Assembly: GCA_963747595.1 (NCBI GenBank)
Contig: CAVVFO010000001.1
Coordinates: 905,056-969,055, forward strand
DNA from: Oleiagrimonas sp963747595
GTDB lineage: Bacteria > Pseudomonadota > Gammaproteobacteria > Xanthomonadales > Rhodanobacteraceae
Reading direction: 5' to 3'
DNA length: 64,000 nt
Shown: positions 26,874 through 36,245 of the stretch, in pieces
Numbering within the stretch: position 1 is the first letter of the stretch
How the letters are laid out: every line of letters begins with the position of its first letter
Notes under the pieces: model-generated
The model's database searches: none
What the model saw: only the letters and a program-made list of their open reading frames with translations
Told to the model about the DNA's origin: nothing
Program-made: the position numbers and the translations under genes

Positions 26874-28589
26874 TCAGAGCGGGACATCCGGTGTCATCTC
26901 CTCTCCCGGCGTTTCGGCCAGGTGCTTCTCCACGCGCTCGGTGGGCAAGCGCAGGGAAATTGCCAGCCACATGATCAACAGCGAGAAAACGGCGATGATC
27001 ACGATCGACTCGCCGAAATTGAACAGGAACAGGTTGCCGGCATGCTTGTGCTCCACCTTCTCCGGATACGAGCCCAGCCAGCTGATGACGCTCAGGCCAG
27101 CCAGCCACAGCACGACCCACAACCCCGAGCGCAACTCCAGCCTGGGGGTGTGCTTGCCGTAGCGCAATTCGTGCACGACCAGGATCACGTAACCGATCAG
27201 CACCGCGATCATCAATTTCCAGACAATGTTCCAGCCCGACCAGTACACGATCAGATTGGCGGAAATGAAGGCCAGAAATGCGATCACATGCACCATGGGC
27301 AGGCGGAAGGGTCGATCCTGGCGCGGCAGTTGCCGACGCATGGCGAGCAGTGCCAGTGGCCCGGAGCCGAATGACAGCACCGTGGCCGAGGTGACGAAGC
27401 CCACCAGTTGCTGCCAGCCCGGAAATGGCAGGAAGAAGATGATGCCGGCCACGAAGGTCACGATCAGGCTGACCCAGGGCACACCGCGGTCGCTGACCTT
27501 GGCCAGTGACTTGGGTGCGTTGCCGTTGCGGCCCATGGCATAGGCGATGCGCGTGGTCACCGTGGTGTAGATCAGGCCGGTATCGGCGGGCGAGATGAAC
27601 GCATCGATATAAAGCAGAACCGCCAGCCAGGTCAGTCCCATCGCCGTGGCGACCGCTGCCAGCGGTCCATAGGTGGCGGCGATGTTGCCGAGCCCGCCCT
27701 TGAAACTCTGGCCGATGTGCGCCCAGCCATTGACCAGTGCGTCCGTCGGCAGACCGCCGATGAAGGCCACTTGGAGGGCGACATAGATGACCGCGGTGAT
27801 CAGCACCGAACCAATGATGGCGATGGGCACGTTGCGTTGCGGATTATGGCTTTCGCCGGCCAGCTCCACGCCCTGACGGAAGCCCAGGTACGAAAAGACG
27901 ATGCCCGCCGTGGCAATGGAGGAGAAGACGCCGCTCCAGCCGAATGGCATGAAGCCACCTCCGTGCGCGGTATCCAGGTTGCCGCTATGGAAGTTGGAAC
28001 CGTGGAAGGCGGTCACCAGAAAGGCCACGATAACGATGGTAATGATGATCAGCTTCCACCACACCAGCGCATTGTTGAGCCGCGCGAACCAGCGGATACC
28101 TATCACGTTGATCAGACTGAACAGGCCCAGCAGGCCCGCTGCCACAAAAAATCCGGCGACGGTGAGCACTGGAACGCCATTTTGCAGATGCTGCAGCCAG
28201 GGCACGTAGTTGGTTGCGTATTGCAGTGCGGCCTCGACCTCGATCGAGGTGGTGGAGGCCACCGCCAGCCAGGTAATCCAGCCCAGCGTGTAGCTGGCGA
28301 ACGAGCCGAACGCATAATGCGGAAAGCGGACCACTCCGCCGGAGACCGGGAACATGGTGCCCAGTTCGGCGTAGCACAGGCCGATGAGAATGATCATGAT
28401 GCCGCCCAGGCCCCAGGCGATGACCGAGGCAGGCCCGGCGATCTTGGCCGCGTTCAGTGCGCCGAACAGCCAGCCCGAGCCGATGATGGAGCCGACGGCA
28501 GCGAAGAGCAGTCCGACAATGCCGATATCGCGTTTCAGTCGCTTGTCGTCGCTGGCCTTGCGGTGGGCCGTGTTGGCATTGGCTTGCAT
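26874..28589 (-). CDS. APC-superfamily amino acid permease
   Basis: 571 residues with about 12 membrane helices plus extra C-terminal hydrophobic segments. The first helix carries the APC signature LLFAAVGSIIGSGWLFGALNAAKIAGPASVIAW, followed by GLCYAELGTMFPVSGGVVRFPHYAFG. The protein is longer than the usual 450-480 residues, with a final helix before a charged tail (RLPTERVEKHLAETPGEEM). Imports an amino acid or amine; the substrate is not readable. Confidence 0.88.
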   Translation of the reverse strand: MQANANTAHRKASDDKRLKRDIGIVGLLFAAVGSIIGSGWLFGALNAAKIAGPASVIAWGLGGIMIILIGLCYAELGTMFPVSGGVVRFPHYAFGSFASYTLGWITWLAVASTTSIEVEAALQYATNYVPWLQHLQNGVPVLTVAGFFVAAGLLGLFSLINVIGIRWFARLNNALVWWKLIIITIVIVAFLVTAFHGSNFHSGNLDTAHGGGFMPFGWSGVFSSIATAGIVFSYLGFRQGVELAGESHNPQRNVPIAIIGSVLITAVIYVALQVAFIGGLPTDALVNGWAHIGQSFKGGLGNIAATYGPLAAVATAMGLTWLAVLLYIDAFISPADTGLIYTTVTTRIAYAMGRNGNAPKSLAKVSDRGVPWVSLIVTFVAGIIFFLPFPGWQQLVGFVTSATVLSFGSGPLALLAMRRQLPRQDRPFRLPMVHVIAFLAFISANLIVYWSGWNIVWKLMIAVLIGYVILVVHELRYGKHTPRLELRSGLWVVLWLAGLSVISWLGSYPEKVEHKHAGNLFLFNFGESIVIIAVFSLLIMWLAISLRLPTERVEKHLAETPGEEMTPDVPL

Positions 28590-28726
28590 GCGGCAGATCC
28601 CCTCATTGAACCCGGTTGAGTGTCGGTGCCGCCAGTCAGGACATCACCGGCGGGCACGCATCGCTTTCATCATGGGCGGGAAACGCATCCAGCACAAGTG
28701 AGGTTCCGGCACACCGCCGGGGTGGG

Positions 28727-28749
28727 ACGAGCGCGCCTTTTTCGCTCGT
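28727..28749 (+). other. Stem-loop in the leader of the aldehyde dehydrogenase gene
   Basis: ACGAGCG (28727-28733) pairs with CGCTCGT (28743-28749) around CGCCTTTTT, followed by a T-rich stretch (TTGTATT). It has terminator-like character and lies about 107 bp before the dehydrogenase ATG, so it may be an attenuator or the end of an upstream transcript. Confidence 0.35.
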
Positions 28750-28855
28750 TTGTATTCACTTACTTAAACCCTGCCGTGGCGCCCGCCTTCCGTGGAGCGG
28801 TTCCGGCCCCGAGAATGACTGCTACTCATTCTTTCCCTTTCAGGAGGGCGAACTC

Positions 28856-30241
28856 ATGTCAACGACCAATCAGACCATCAATCCGGCGACTGAAGAAGTC
28901 ATCGAAACCTACGAGGTGGCAACGGATGCCCAAGCACAGGATATCGTGGACGCGTCGCACAAGGCTTTTCTGGCATGGCGCGGGACCACATTCGACCAGC
29001 GTGCGGACATCCTGCGCGCCATTGCCGCGCGTCTGCGCGAACGCAAGGACGATCTGAAGGCGCTGATGACCCGGGAGATGGGCAAGCCGATCGCGCAGGG
29101 CGGCGACGAGGTGGAATTGTGCGCCGCCATCTGCGAATACACGGCAGACCACGGTGCCAAGGCACTGGCGGACGAGGAGCGGCCGCTGGATGGCGGCCGC
29201 GCGCTGGTCACCTATCAGCCGATCGGCGTCATCCTGGGCATCCAGCCGTGGAATTTCCCGCTGTACCAGGTGGTGCGATACAGCATTGCCAACCTCATGG
29301 CGGGCAACAGTGTGCTGCTGAAACATGCATCCAATGTATGGGGCTGCGCTCTGGAGCTGGAGTCGATCTACCGCGCTGCTGGCCTGCCCGAAAACGTGTT
29401 CCGGGTCCTCTTGATCGAGGGGAAACAAGCCAGTGCCCTGATTGAACACAAGCATGTGCGTGGCGTGACATTGACCGGCAGCCCAAGTGCCGGCAGAAAG
29501 GTGGCGGCCAAGGCGGGCGAGTGTCTCAAGAAAACGGTGATGGAGCTGGGCAGCAACGATGCCTATCTGGTGCTTGGAGATGCCGACATCGAGACTGCGG
29601 TGGCCACCTGCGCGCAGGCGCGCATCATCAACAACGGCGAGACTTGCGTGGCGGCCAAGCGCTTCATTGTGGTCGAGTCGATCTACAGCCAGTTTCGCGA
29701 TGCGTTCGTGGAGAAGATGAAGCAGATCGAGTATGGCGACCCCACCGATCCGGACACGCAGTTGGGTCCGATTGCGCGCAAGGACCTGCGCGAAAAGCTG
29801 CACAAGGGCGTGCGCGACTCCATCGACAAGGGGGCCACCTGCGCGCTGGGCGGCACATTGCCGGAGGGGACGGGATTCTTCTACCCGGCCACGGTGCTGG
29901 AGGATGTCAAACCGGGCATGCCGGCCTACGACGAGGAGCTGTTCGGTCCTGCCGCAGCCTTGATCAAGGTCGCCGACGAGGATGAAGCGATCCGCGTGGC
30001 CAATGACTCACGCTACGGTCTGGGCGGCGGCATTTTCTCCAGGGATGAAGAGCGTGCCGTGCGCATCGCGCGCGACTTGTTTGATACCGGCATGGTCAAT
30101 ATCAACGGCTACCGTCTGGCGCAGCCACAGCTGCCATTCGGCGGTGTCAAGGATTCGGGCTATGGGCGCGAGCATGGCGGCTTCGGCGTGAAGGAATTCA
30201 TCAACGCCAAGGCGATCATGATCGTGGATCCGAACGCCTGA
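28856..30241 (+). CDS. NAD(P)-dependent aldehyde dehydrogenase, succinate-semialdehyde type
   Basis: 461 residues from ATG 28856, preceded by AGGAGGG (28842-28848). ALDH landmarks: PWNFPLYQVVRYSIANLMAGNSVLLKHA for cofactor binding, the general base in VMELGSNDAYLVL, the catalytic Cys in NNGETCVAAKRF, and EELFGPAAALIKV and QLPFGGVKDSGYGRE near the end. The length and the ETCVAAKR pattern fit the short succinate-semialdehyde dehydrogenase group. No GABA aminotransferase is adjacent, so the physiological aldehyde is uncertain. Confidence 0.88.
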   Translation: MSTTNQTINPATEEVIETYEVATDAQAQDIVDASHKAFLAWRGTTFDQRADILRAIAARLRERKDDLKALMTREMGKPIAQGGDEVELCAAICEYTADHGAKALADEERPLDGGRALVTYQPIGVILGIQPWNFPLYQVVRYSIANLMAGNSVLLKHASNVWGCALELESIYRAAGLPENVFRVLLIEGKQASALIEHKHVRGVTLTGSPSAGRKVAAKAGECLKKTVMELGSNDAYLVLGDADIETAVATCAQARIINNGETCVAAKRFIVVESIYSQFRDAFVEKMKQIEYGDPTDPDTQLGPIARKDLREKLHKGVRDSIDKGATCALGGTLPEGTGFFYPATVLEDVKPGMPAYDEELFGPAAALIKVADEDEAIRVANDSRYGLGGGIFSRDEERAVRIARDLFDTGMVNINGYRLAQPQLPFGGVKDSGYGREHGGFGVKEFINAKAIMIVDPNA

Positions 30242-30252
30242 CGAGGTGACTG

Positions 30253-30303
30253 ATCACGGCGGACACCGCTCCTGCATCTGCGCGGAGCGGTGTCCGCCGT
30301 GAT
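30253..30303. terminator. Perfect 20-bp inverted repeat between convergent genes
   Basis: Arms 30253-30272 and 30284-30303 are perfectly complementary over 20 bp (ATCACGGCGG at the outer end) around an 11-base loop. It lies 12 bp after the aldehyde dehydrogenase stop and 19 bp before the 3' end of the convergent transporter gene. There is no T tract, so it may act as a bidirectional hairpin or RNA-stability element. Confidence 0.65.
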
Positions 30304-30322
30304 GACTGTTGTTCCTGGATCA

Positions 30323-31873
30323 TCACTCGTCTTGTTTCTGCGTCGCACGCTCCGAGGCGAGGGCAGTGGCAACATCGCGCGGGTAGGTTCTGGCCGCACG
30401 GAAGATCATGGTCAAGCCCGCTGCGATGAGTGCGATCAGCATGATCACCAGTGCCCACTGCATTCCGGCGGCGCTGTGCGCTTTCGCCATCTCGCCGTGG
30501 TGGTGGTCGAACCACGATGCCACGAATCCGAACAGTGGCGGCGCGGCGGCTTCAAGGGCATAGCGCGCTGTGGCGCGAACACCCTCGGCACGGCCCCACA
30601 ACGCCGAATGCATGACGTCCAGACGGGCCGCATCGACAGCCGGATTGGCACCGCCGATACCGGCGGCGGCGATGAAGAACAATGGGCCGGCAACGTACAA
30701 AGAACCGCTGACCAGGCCGATCAGCAAAGCGCCGGCAGCCAGCAGGTAGGATGCGGCGCCCACGCGGATGCGCCCGGTCAGGGTGCCGTTGCAAATCAGC
30801 TTGTCGCCGATGCGCCCGACCAGCAGCGAGCCGACGATGGCGCCCAGCCCGATGAAGACCGACACCGTGCTGGCGACGGCCTGGCCCATGTGGAATTCGC
30901 TGCGCATGTAGACGAGGGCGAACGTGCGCAAGCCGGTGAAATAAAAGTATCCCAGCGCGGAGGCGAGGATCAGCGCGCGATAGGTGCGTATCGACAACAC
31001 ATGGCGCACAGCGCTCCAGAAAGCGAGGCGGGTGGGATCCTCCCTGAGTACCAACTCGTCATGCGGCTTGAATCCCCGTGACTCGATCTGCTCCTCGATC
31101 TGGCCGTCGTCGTCGTGGGTTTTATCTCGGGCCGGATCGGGCATCTCGGCGTCTTCCGCGGCACTGGTTTCCTCGCTGGCCGGTACCTTCTCGGCGCCTT
31201 CGGGAACGAAGCTCTGGCCACCGCGCGCCGGTTCCGGCAGCAGGCGCCAGATCACGTATGCCAGCACAAAACCGATCAGTGCCAACAGCCAGAACGCGGC
31301 ACGCCACGACAAGATGGCGGCGATGTTGCCGGACAGCAGGAAGCCTACAGCGACGCCGATGAGTTCCCCGGCAATGATGTAGCCGAAAATGCGCCCGCGC
31401 TCCCCGGGGCGGAAAAAATCACCCACCAACGAGACCACGGCCGGACTGGCGGCCGCGATGATGATGCCGAGGATCAGCCGGCTTGCCAGCAGCATGTCGT
31501 AGGAGGTCGATGCGCCGTTGAGGATCATGGCCAGCGACCAAGCGATGATGGCGGCCACCAGCAGCCGGCTGCGGTTGACCCGGTCGGCCAGTATTCCGAA
31601 GGGCAGCGTGACGAGGGCGCCGACGGCGGTGGACGCGGTGACCAGAAGGCCCACCTGGACGTTGCCGATATGCAATGCATCTTTCAGTTGTGCCGCAATG
31701 GCGCCGATCGTGGCCTTGTCGGCGCTGTCGAGTCCGAGAACGCAGGCAAGCAACACGATGACCTTCAGTCGTGCGGGGCCCCCGACCAGCCGTTCGAGTG
31801 GCTCCTCGAGACCTCGCTGGAGCCAATCACGCAGTATTCGCATCGGTGCCGATAAACTTGCCGTCTTTGCCAT
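30323..31873 (-). CDS. Major facilitator superfamily transporter
   Basis: 516 residues. Twelve helices with the MFS loop motif GILADRVNRSRLL after TM2 and a second GRIGDKL after TM8. A long hydrophilic central loop (about 215-285, acidic, with EKVPASEETSAAEDAEMPDPARDKTHDDD) separates the halves, longer than usual. It resembles anion/organic-solute MFS members (GDFFRPGERGRIFGYIIAGELIG). Substrate unknown. Confidence 0.85.
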   Translation of the reverse strand: MAKTASLSAPMRILRDWLQRGLEEPLERLVGGPARLKVIVLLACVLGLDSADKATIGAIAAQLKDALHIGNVQVGLLVTASTAVGALVTLPFGILADRVNRSRLLVAAIIAWSLAMILNGASTSYDMLLASRLILGIIIAAASPAVVSLVGDFFRPGERGRIFGYIIAGELIGVAVGFLLSGNIAAILSWRAAFWLLALIGFVLAYVIWRLLPEPARGGQSFVPEGAEKVPASEETSAAEDAEMPDPARDKTHDDDGQIEEQIESRGFKPHDELVLREDPTRLAFWSAVRHVLSIRTYRALILASALGYFYFTGLRTFALVYMRSEFHMGQAVASTVSVFIGLGAIVGSLLVGRIGDKLICNGTLTGRIRVGAASYLLAAGALLIGLVSGSLYVAGPLFFIAAAGIGGANPAVDAARLDVMHSALWGRAEGVRATARYALEAAAPPLFGFVASWFDHHHGEMAKAHSAAGMQWALVIMLIALIAAGLTMIFRAARTYPRDVATALASERATQKQDE

Positions 31874-32073
31874 CAGTCGTTGCCTGCTGTGCCGTTCGCC
31901 ACCGGACCTGCTGCGTAGCGTCTGACGGTTTCACCCCGTGGGGCATCCAATTCCAGTTAGCGTAGGCGGGCAATGATGAACTCCATGTATTCCTTTGGTA
32001 TGTCCTGTTCTCTGTGCATGCTTCCCGACCGCACTGATGCAGAACCGCGCAGAGTCGATATGGCTGCAGCGTC

Positions 32074-33306
32074 TTGAACTCCGCTCGCAAGGGCCGCAAG
32101 GTCCCGCAGCCGGCGCTGACACTGCTGGCGCTGATGATGGCCATCGGCCCGTTCGGCGATACCGAATACACGCCGGCCATGCCGGCCATTGCGCATTCGC
32201 TGCATGCCGGCTACGGCATGGTGCAGTTCACCATGGCCTCCTACCTGTTCGGCTCGGCGTTCAGCCGTTTGCTGTACGGCCCCGCCTCGGACCGCTACGG
32301 ACGCCGACCGGTGATGCTGACAGGCACGGCGATCCTGCTGCTCGGTGGCTTGATCTCGCTGCTCAGCTTCAATATCTATCCGTTGATCGGCGGCCGGCTG
32401 GTGCAGGGCATGGGCGCGTGCGCGGGCGGCGTGATTGCCGATGCGATGGTGCGCGATGCCTTCGCCTCGGACCGACGCCAGAGCATCTACGCCAGGATCA
32501 ATGCGGCTTTCGCACTGGCGCCCGCGGCAGGCCCCATTGCGGGCATCTACGTGGCGCAGTGGCTGGGTTGGCACGCCAATTTCGGGTTGCTGGTGATCCT
32601 GGCCCTGATCCTGGGTGCACTGGTCTGGTTCTACCTGCCGGAAACCAACGTGGATCTGGACCGCCAGGCCCTGCAGCCCAAACGGTTGGGGAAGACGTAT
32701 CTCGAGGACCTGAAAACCCCCGGTTTTCTGGTCTATGCCGCGCTGAGCGGATTTTGCATCGGCGTGGTCTACACCGCATTGATCGGCGCCCCGGACCTGG
32801 TGCTGAAAGTGCTGGGTCTCGGCAACCTGGCCATCATGATCGTGTCAGTGGCAATCCTGGTTGCCTTCGTCATCGGTGCCGGCACGGGGGCAGTGTTGAG
32901 TGGCAAGGTCTCCTCGCGGCTGCTTCTGGCCTGCGGCCTCGGCATCCTGCTGGCCGCGTCGCTGGGGCTTCTCATGGTGGCCCTGGTCATCGGCAAGCAG
33001 GGCACGCTGACGGACTACCTGTTGCCGATCGGCGTGTCCTTCATCGGCGTCGGCCTGGTGGTACCGATTGCCACGGCGCGGGCGATGGCTCCGTTCGACA
33101 AGGACACCGGCACCGCATCGTCGCTGCTGGGCGGCGTGCAGATGGGCGTGGCCGCACTGGGTACGGTAGGCATGAGCGCGCTGCATGCGGGGACGGTGAT
33201 GGATATCCCGATCGTGTTCCTGATGTTGTCGGGCGCGGCCATGCTGCTGTTCGTCGTCGATATCACATGGTTTGGCGATTCTGCCGACGCCACCGCTGCG
33301 AGGTGA
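32074..33306 (+). CDS. MFS multidrug/Bcr-CflA-type efflux transporter
   Basis: 410 residues if translation starts at TTG 32074; the next candidate is ATG 32134, which would remove part of TM1, so the rare TTG is preferred although no good ribosome site is visible. Bcr/CflA traits: TPAMPAIAHSLH after TM1, YGPASDRYGRRPVMLTG loop, and GRLVQGMGACAGGVIADAMVRDAF in TM4. Likely exports drugs or metabolites by proton antiport. Divergent from the preceding MFS gene across a 200-bp shared promoter region. Confidence 0.87.
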   Translation: MNSARKGRKVPQPALTLLALMMAIGPFGDTEYTPAMPAIAHSLHAGYGMVQFTMASYLFGSAFSRLLYGPASDRYGRRPVMLTGTAILLLGGLISLLSFNIYPLIGGRLVQGMGACAGGVIADAMVRDAFASDRRQSIYARINAAFALAPAAGPIAGIYVAQWLGWHANFGLLVILALILGALVWFYLPETNVDLDRQALQPKRLGKTYLEDLKTPGFLVYAALSGFCIGVVYTALIGAPDLVLKVLGLGNLAIMIVSVAILVAFVIGAGTGAVLSGKVSSRLLLACGLGILLAASLGLLMVALVIGKQGTLTDYLLPIGVSFIGVGLVVPIATARAMAPFDKDTGTASSLLGGVQMGVAALGTVGMSALHAGTVMDIPIVFLMLSGAAMLLFVVDITWFGDSADATAAR

Positions 33307-33552
33307 TCGCACCTCGATGCGGGGTATGGCCGCCTCCCCATGCGTGGGCGATGCTGGTGACAAGCGACCCCACGTCAGCCGGCGGCGAAGCGACCCATGC
33401 ACGGCGTGGAAAAAGTGGTGGCGTCCTTGGAGATGTGGGGCGAATGGGGTCTGGCGAGTTCGCCCCCGGACAGCGGCGGGCGGTTCGCGGGGATGAGGCG
33501 CATGGGGAAGTTTGTCTTATGGGCCGGGCCAAATCCCTCACGCTGCCGCAGT

Positions 33553-35343
33553 TCAGCGCTTGCGGCGCGGCGGGCGCGTCCCGTGTGCGGCACCTTTGCC
33601 CGGGTCGCGTTGCGGCCCGCGGGCCGGCTTGCGTGAACCGGCCTTGCCGTCGTCCTTGTGCGGCGTGAGCCGCAGCATCTGTCCAGCAACGCGCACCTTT
33701 TTCAGGTGCTGCACCAGTTCCTTGGGCATGCCTTCGGGCAGGTCGATCAGGCTGTGATCGTCGCGGATGCTGAGGCGGCCGATGTACTGGCTGTCCAGAC
33801 CGGCCTCGTTGGCGATGGCGCCGATGATGTTGCCGGGTTTGACGCCGTGCACGTGGCCCACTTCCAGGCGCCAGGTCTGTTTGCCGCTTTCCGTGACGTG
33901 CGGGCGCTGCGGCGGCGCATCGCGGGAGGCGCGCTTGTCCCTGGGGCGGTCCTGGCGCGCCGGCTTCTGCGCGTCGGCCTTGGCTGCGGCACGTTCCTTT
34001 GCGGTGGGCGGATTGAGCAGCAGCGGTTTGCCGCCATGGGCCATCTTTGCCAGTGCCGCGGCAATTTCCACCGGCGGAATGTCGTGTTCTTCGCTGTACT
34101 GCTCGATCAGTGACTGGAACGTACCCAGCGCACCGGCACTCAAGGTGTCGCTGATATCCTGCTTGAAACGTGCCACGCGGCGATCGTTGACATCATCCAC
34201 GGTGGGCAGGTGCATCGGCGTGATGTTCTGGCGCGTGGCGCGTTCGATGGCACGCAGCATGCCGCGCTCGCGCGGCGAAACGAACAGGATCGCCTCGCCG
34301 CTGCGACCGGCGCGGCCGGTGCGGCCGATGCGGTGCACATAGGATTCGGTATCGTACGGAATGTCGAAGTTCAGCACGTGGCTGATGCGCTCCACATCCA
34401 GGCCGCGCGCGGCCACGTCGGTGGCCACCAGGATATCCAGCTTGGCGTCGCGCAGCTGGCCGATGACGCGCTCGCGCTGCTTCTGCGCGATGTCGCCGTT
34501 GATGGCCGCGGCGGTGAAGCCGCGCGCCTGCAGCCGCGTGGCCAGGTCTTCCGTGGACTGCTTGGTGCGGGCGAATACCAGCATGGCGTCGAACGGTTCG
34601 GCCTCCAGGATACGGGTCAGCGCATCGAGCTTGTGCACGCCGCTGACGTTCCAGTAGCGCTGGCGGATGTTGGTGGCAGTGGTGGTTTTTGCGGCGATGG
34701 AGATTTCCACCGGATCCTTCAGGTGGGTCTGCGCGATGCGCCGGATCTGCTTGGGCATGGTGGCCGAGAACAGCGCCATCTGGCGGCTCTCCGGCGTGGC
34801 CTTTAGCACCAGGTCGACATCCTCGGCGAAGCCCATGCGCAGCATCTCGTCGGCTTCGTCCAGCACCATGAAACGCAGCTGCGACAGGTCCAGCGAACCG
34901 CGTTTCATGTGGTCGATGACGCGGCCGGGTGTGCCCACCACGACGTGCACGCCGCGGCGCAGACCCTGCAGCTGCGGGCCATAGCCCTGGCCGCCGTAGA
35001 TCGGCAATACGCGGAAATTCGGGATATGCGCGGCATAGCGCTGGAATGCCTCGGCCACCTGGATGGCCAGTTCGCGCGTGGGCGCCAGTACCAGCGCTTG
35101 CGGCTTGCCGGCTTTCGCTTCCAGCCGCGAGAGGATCGGCAATGCGAAGGCGGCAGTCTTGCCCGTGCCGGTCTGCGCCTGGCCCAGCACATCGCGGCCT
35201 TGCAGCAGCGGCGGCAGCGTGGCCGCCTGGATGGGCGAGGGCGTTTCGTAGCCCACGTCGACGAGGGCGCGCAGTACCTGTTCGGACAGGTCCAGATCGG
35301 AAAAACGCGGGGCAGCCGCTTCGGCGGCGATAGGGGACGACAT
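33553..35343 (-). CDS. deaD: DEAD-box RNA helicase of the DeaD/CsdA type
   Basis: 596 residues from ATG 35343. Q motif GYETPSPIQ (31-39), Walker A AQTGTGKT (56-63), PTRELAIQ, TPGRV, VLDEADEML, FSATMPK, then HRIGRTGRAGR in the second RecA domain. After a disordered Lys/Arg/Pro linker there is a DbpA-type RNA-binding domain (LEVGHVHGVKPGNIIGAIANEAGLDSQYIGRLSIRDDHSLIDLP) and a basic tail. This order is that of DeaD/CsdA, which remodels structured mRNA and helps 50S assembly, especially in the cold. About 170 bp of leader separate it from the divergent gene. Confidence 0.93.
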   Translation of the reverse strand: MSSPIAAEAAAPRFSDLDLSEQVLRALVDVGYETPSPIQAATLPPLLQGRDVLGQAQTGTGKTAAFALPILSRLEAKAGKPQALVLAPTRELAIQVAEAFQRYAAHIPNFRVLPIYGGQGYGPQLQGLRRGVHVVVGTPGRVIDHMKRGSLDLSQLRFMVLDEADEMLRMGFAEDVDLVLKATPESRQMALFSATMPKQIRRIAQTHLKDPVEISIAAKTTTATNIRQRYWNVSGVHKLDALTRILEAEPFDAMLVFARTKQSTEDLATRLQARGFTAAAINGDIAQKQRERVIGQLRDAKLDILVATDVAARGLDVERISHVLNFDIPYDTESYVHRIGRTGRAGRSGEAILFVSPRERGMLRAIERATRQNITPMHLPTVDDVNDRRVARFKQDISDTLSAGALGTFQSLIEQYSEEHDIPPVEIAAALAKMAHGGKPLLLNPPTAKERAAAKADAQKPARQDRPRDKRASRDAPPQRPHVTESGKQTWRLEVGHVHGVKPGNIIGAIANEAGLDSQYIGRLSIRDDHSLIDLPEGMPKELVQHLKKVRVAGQMLRLTPHKDDGKAGSRKPARGPQRDPGKGAAHGTRPPRRKR

Positions 35344-35513
35344 TGGGTAAGTCTCGCAAAGGCGATGGCCGCGCATGGCAGCGACCGAAAACGGGAGGAG
35401 CGGGTGAGTCGACGGTGGGGGTGGCGCCGGACCCGGGCCGCATAGTGTAGTGCATCGACAGGTCCCGTGTGTGTGCGCCTCACACGCGGTGATGTGTCGG
35501 TTAAACTGCGCCG

Positions 35514-36080
35514 ATGTCCACGGTTCCCGAGTTTTCAACCCCGCGCAGCGTGATTGCGCTGCCGTCGGCTGATGATGCGCCGCTGCTGCAGCGCTACCGC
35601 ATCGAGAATCGGCATCATCTGGGGCCCTGGGAGCCCGAGCGCACGACGGCCTATTACAGCATCGAGGGCAGTCGCCGCAGCATTGCTGGCGCGACCACCA
35701 TGGCACGCGCCGGCCTTGGATATCCGCTGCTGGCATTCGATCTCGAACACACGCGCATCCTGGCCTCCTTCACATTGAGCAACGTGGTACGCGGGGTATT
35801 CCAGGCATGCCATCTGGGGTATGGCGTGGCGCGCGATATGCAAGGCCGCGGACTGATGTACGAAGTGTTGCAGTCCGGCCTGGGATTCGCGTTCGATCAT
35901 CTGCAGCTGCATCGTGTCATGGCCAATTACATGCCGCGCAATGCGCGCAGCGGTCGCTTGCTGCAGCGTCTGGGGTTCGAGAAGGAGGGGTATGCGCGAC
36001 GCTACATGTGTATTGCCGGCTGCTGGGAGGATCACGTGCTGACGGCGCGGATCCGACCCGACGATGCAGGGCGCACCTGA
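35514..36080 (+). CDS. GNAT acetyltransferase, RimJ/RimL type
   Basis: 188 residues. The acetyl-CoA loop region GYGVARDMQGRGLMYEVLQ and the RimJ-type ending MANYMPRNARSGRLLQRLGFEKEGYARRYMCIAGCWEDHVL are clear. Such enzymes acetylate N-terminal amino groups of ribosomal proteins or small amines. No partner gene points to a substrate; it is divergent from the helicase gene. Confidence 0.87.
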   Translation: MSTVPEFSTPRSVIALPSADDAPLLQRYRIENRHHLGPWEPERTTAYYSIEGSRRSIAGATTMARAGLGYPLLAFDLEHTRILASFTLSNVVRGVFQACHLGYGVARDMQGRGLMYEVLQSGLGFAFDHLQLHRVMANYMPRNARSGRLLQRLGFEKEGYARRYMCIAGCWEDHVLTARIRPDDAGRT

Positions 36081-36245
36081 ACATGTGCTGGCGGATGTGG
36101 ACCCGTACGCCGCGAGCAGGCCGGCATGCTTCGGCTGCTGAAGATGGCCCATGTACGCCTTGTGTTGCTTTGAGCTGTGTGGGTGCCGGTTTTCCTCGGC
36201 ATCTTTTATGGTGATGGTTTCGGCAGGAAAGGGGAGTGCGGTGAC

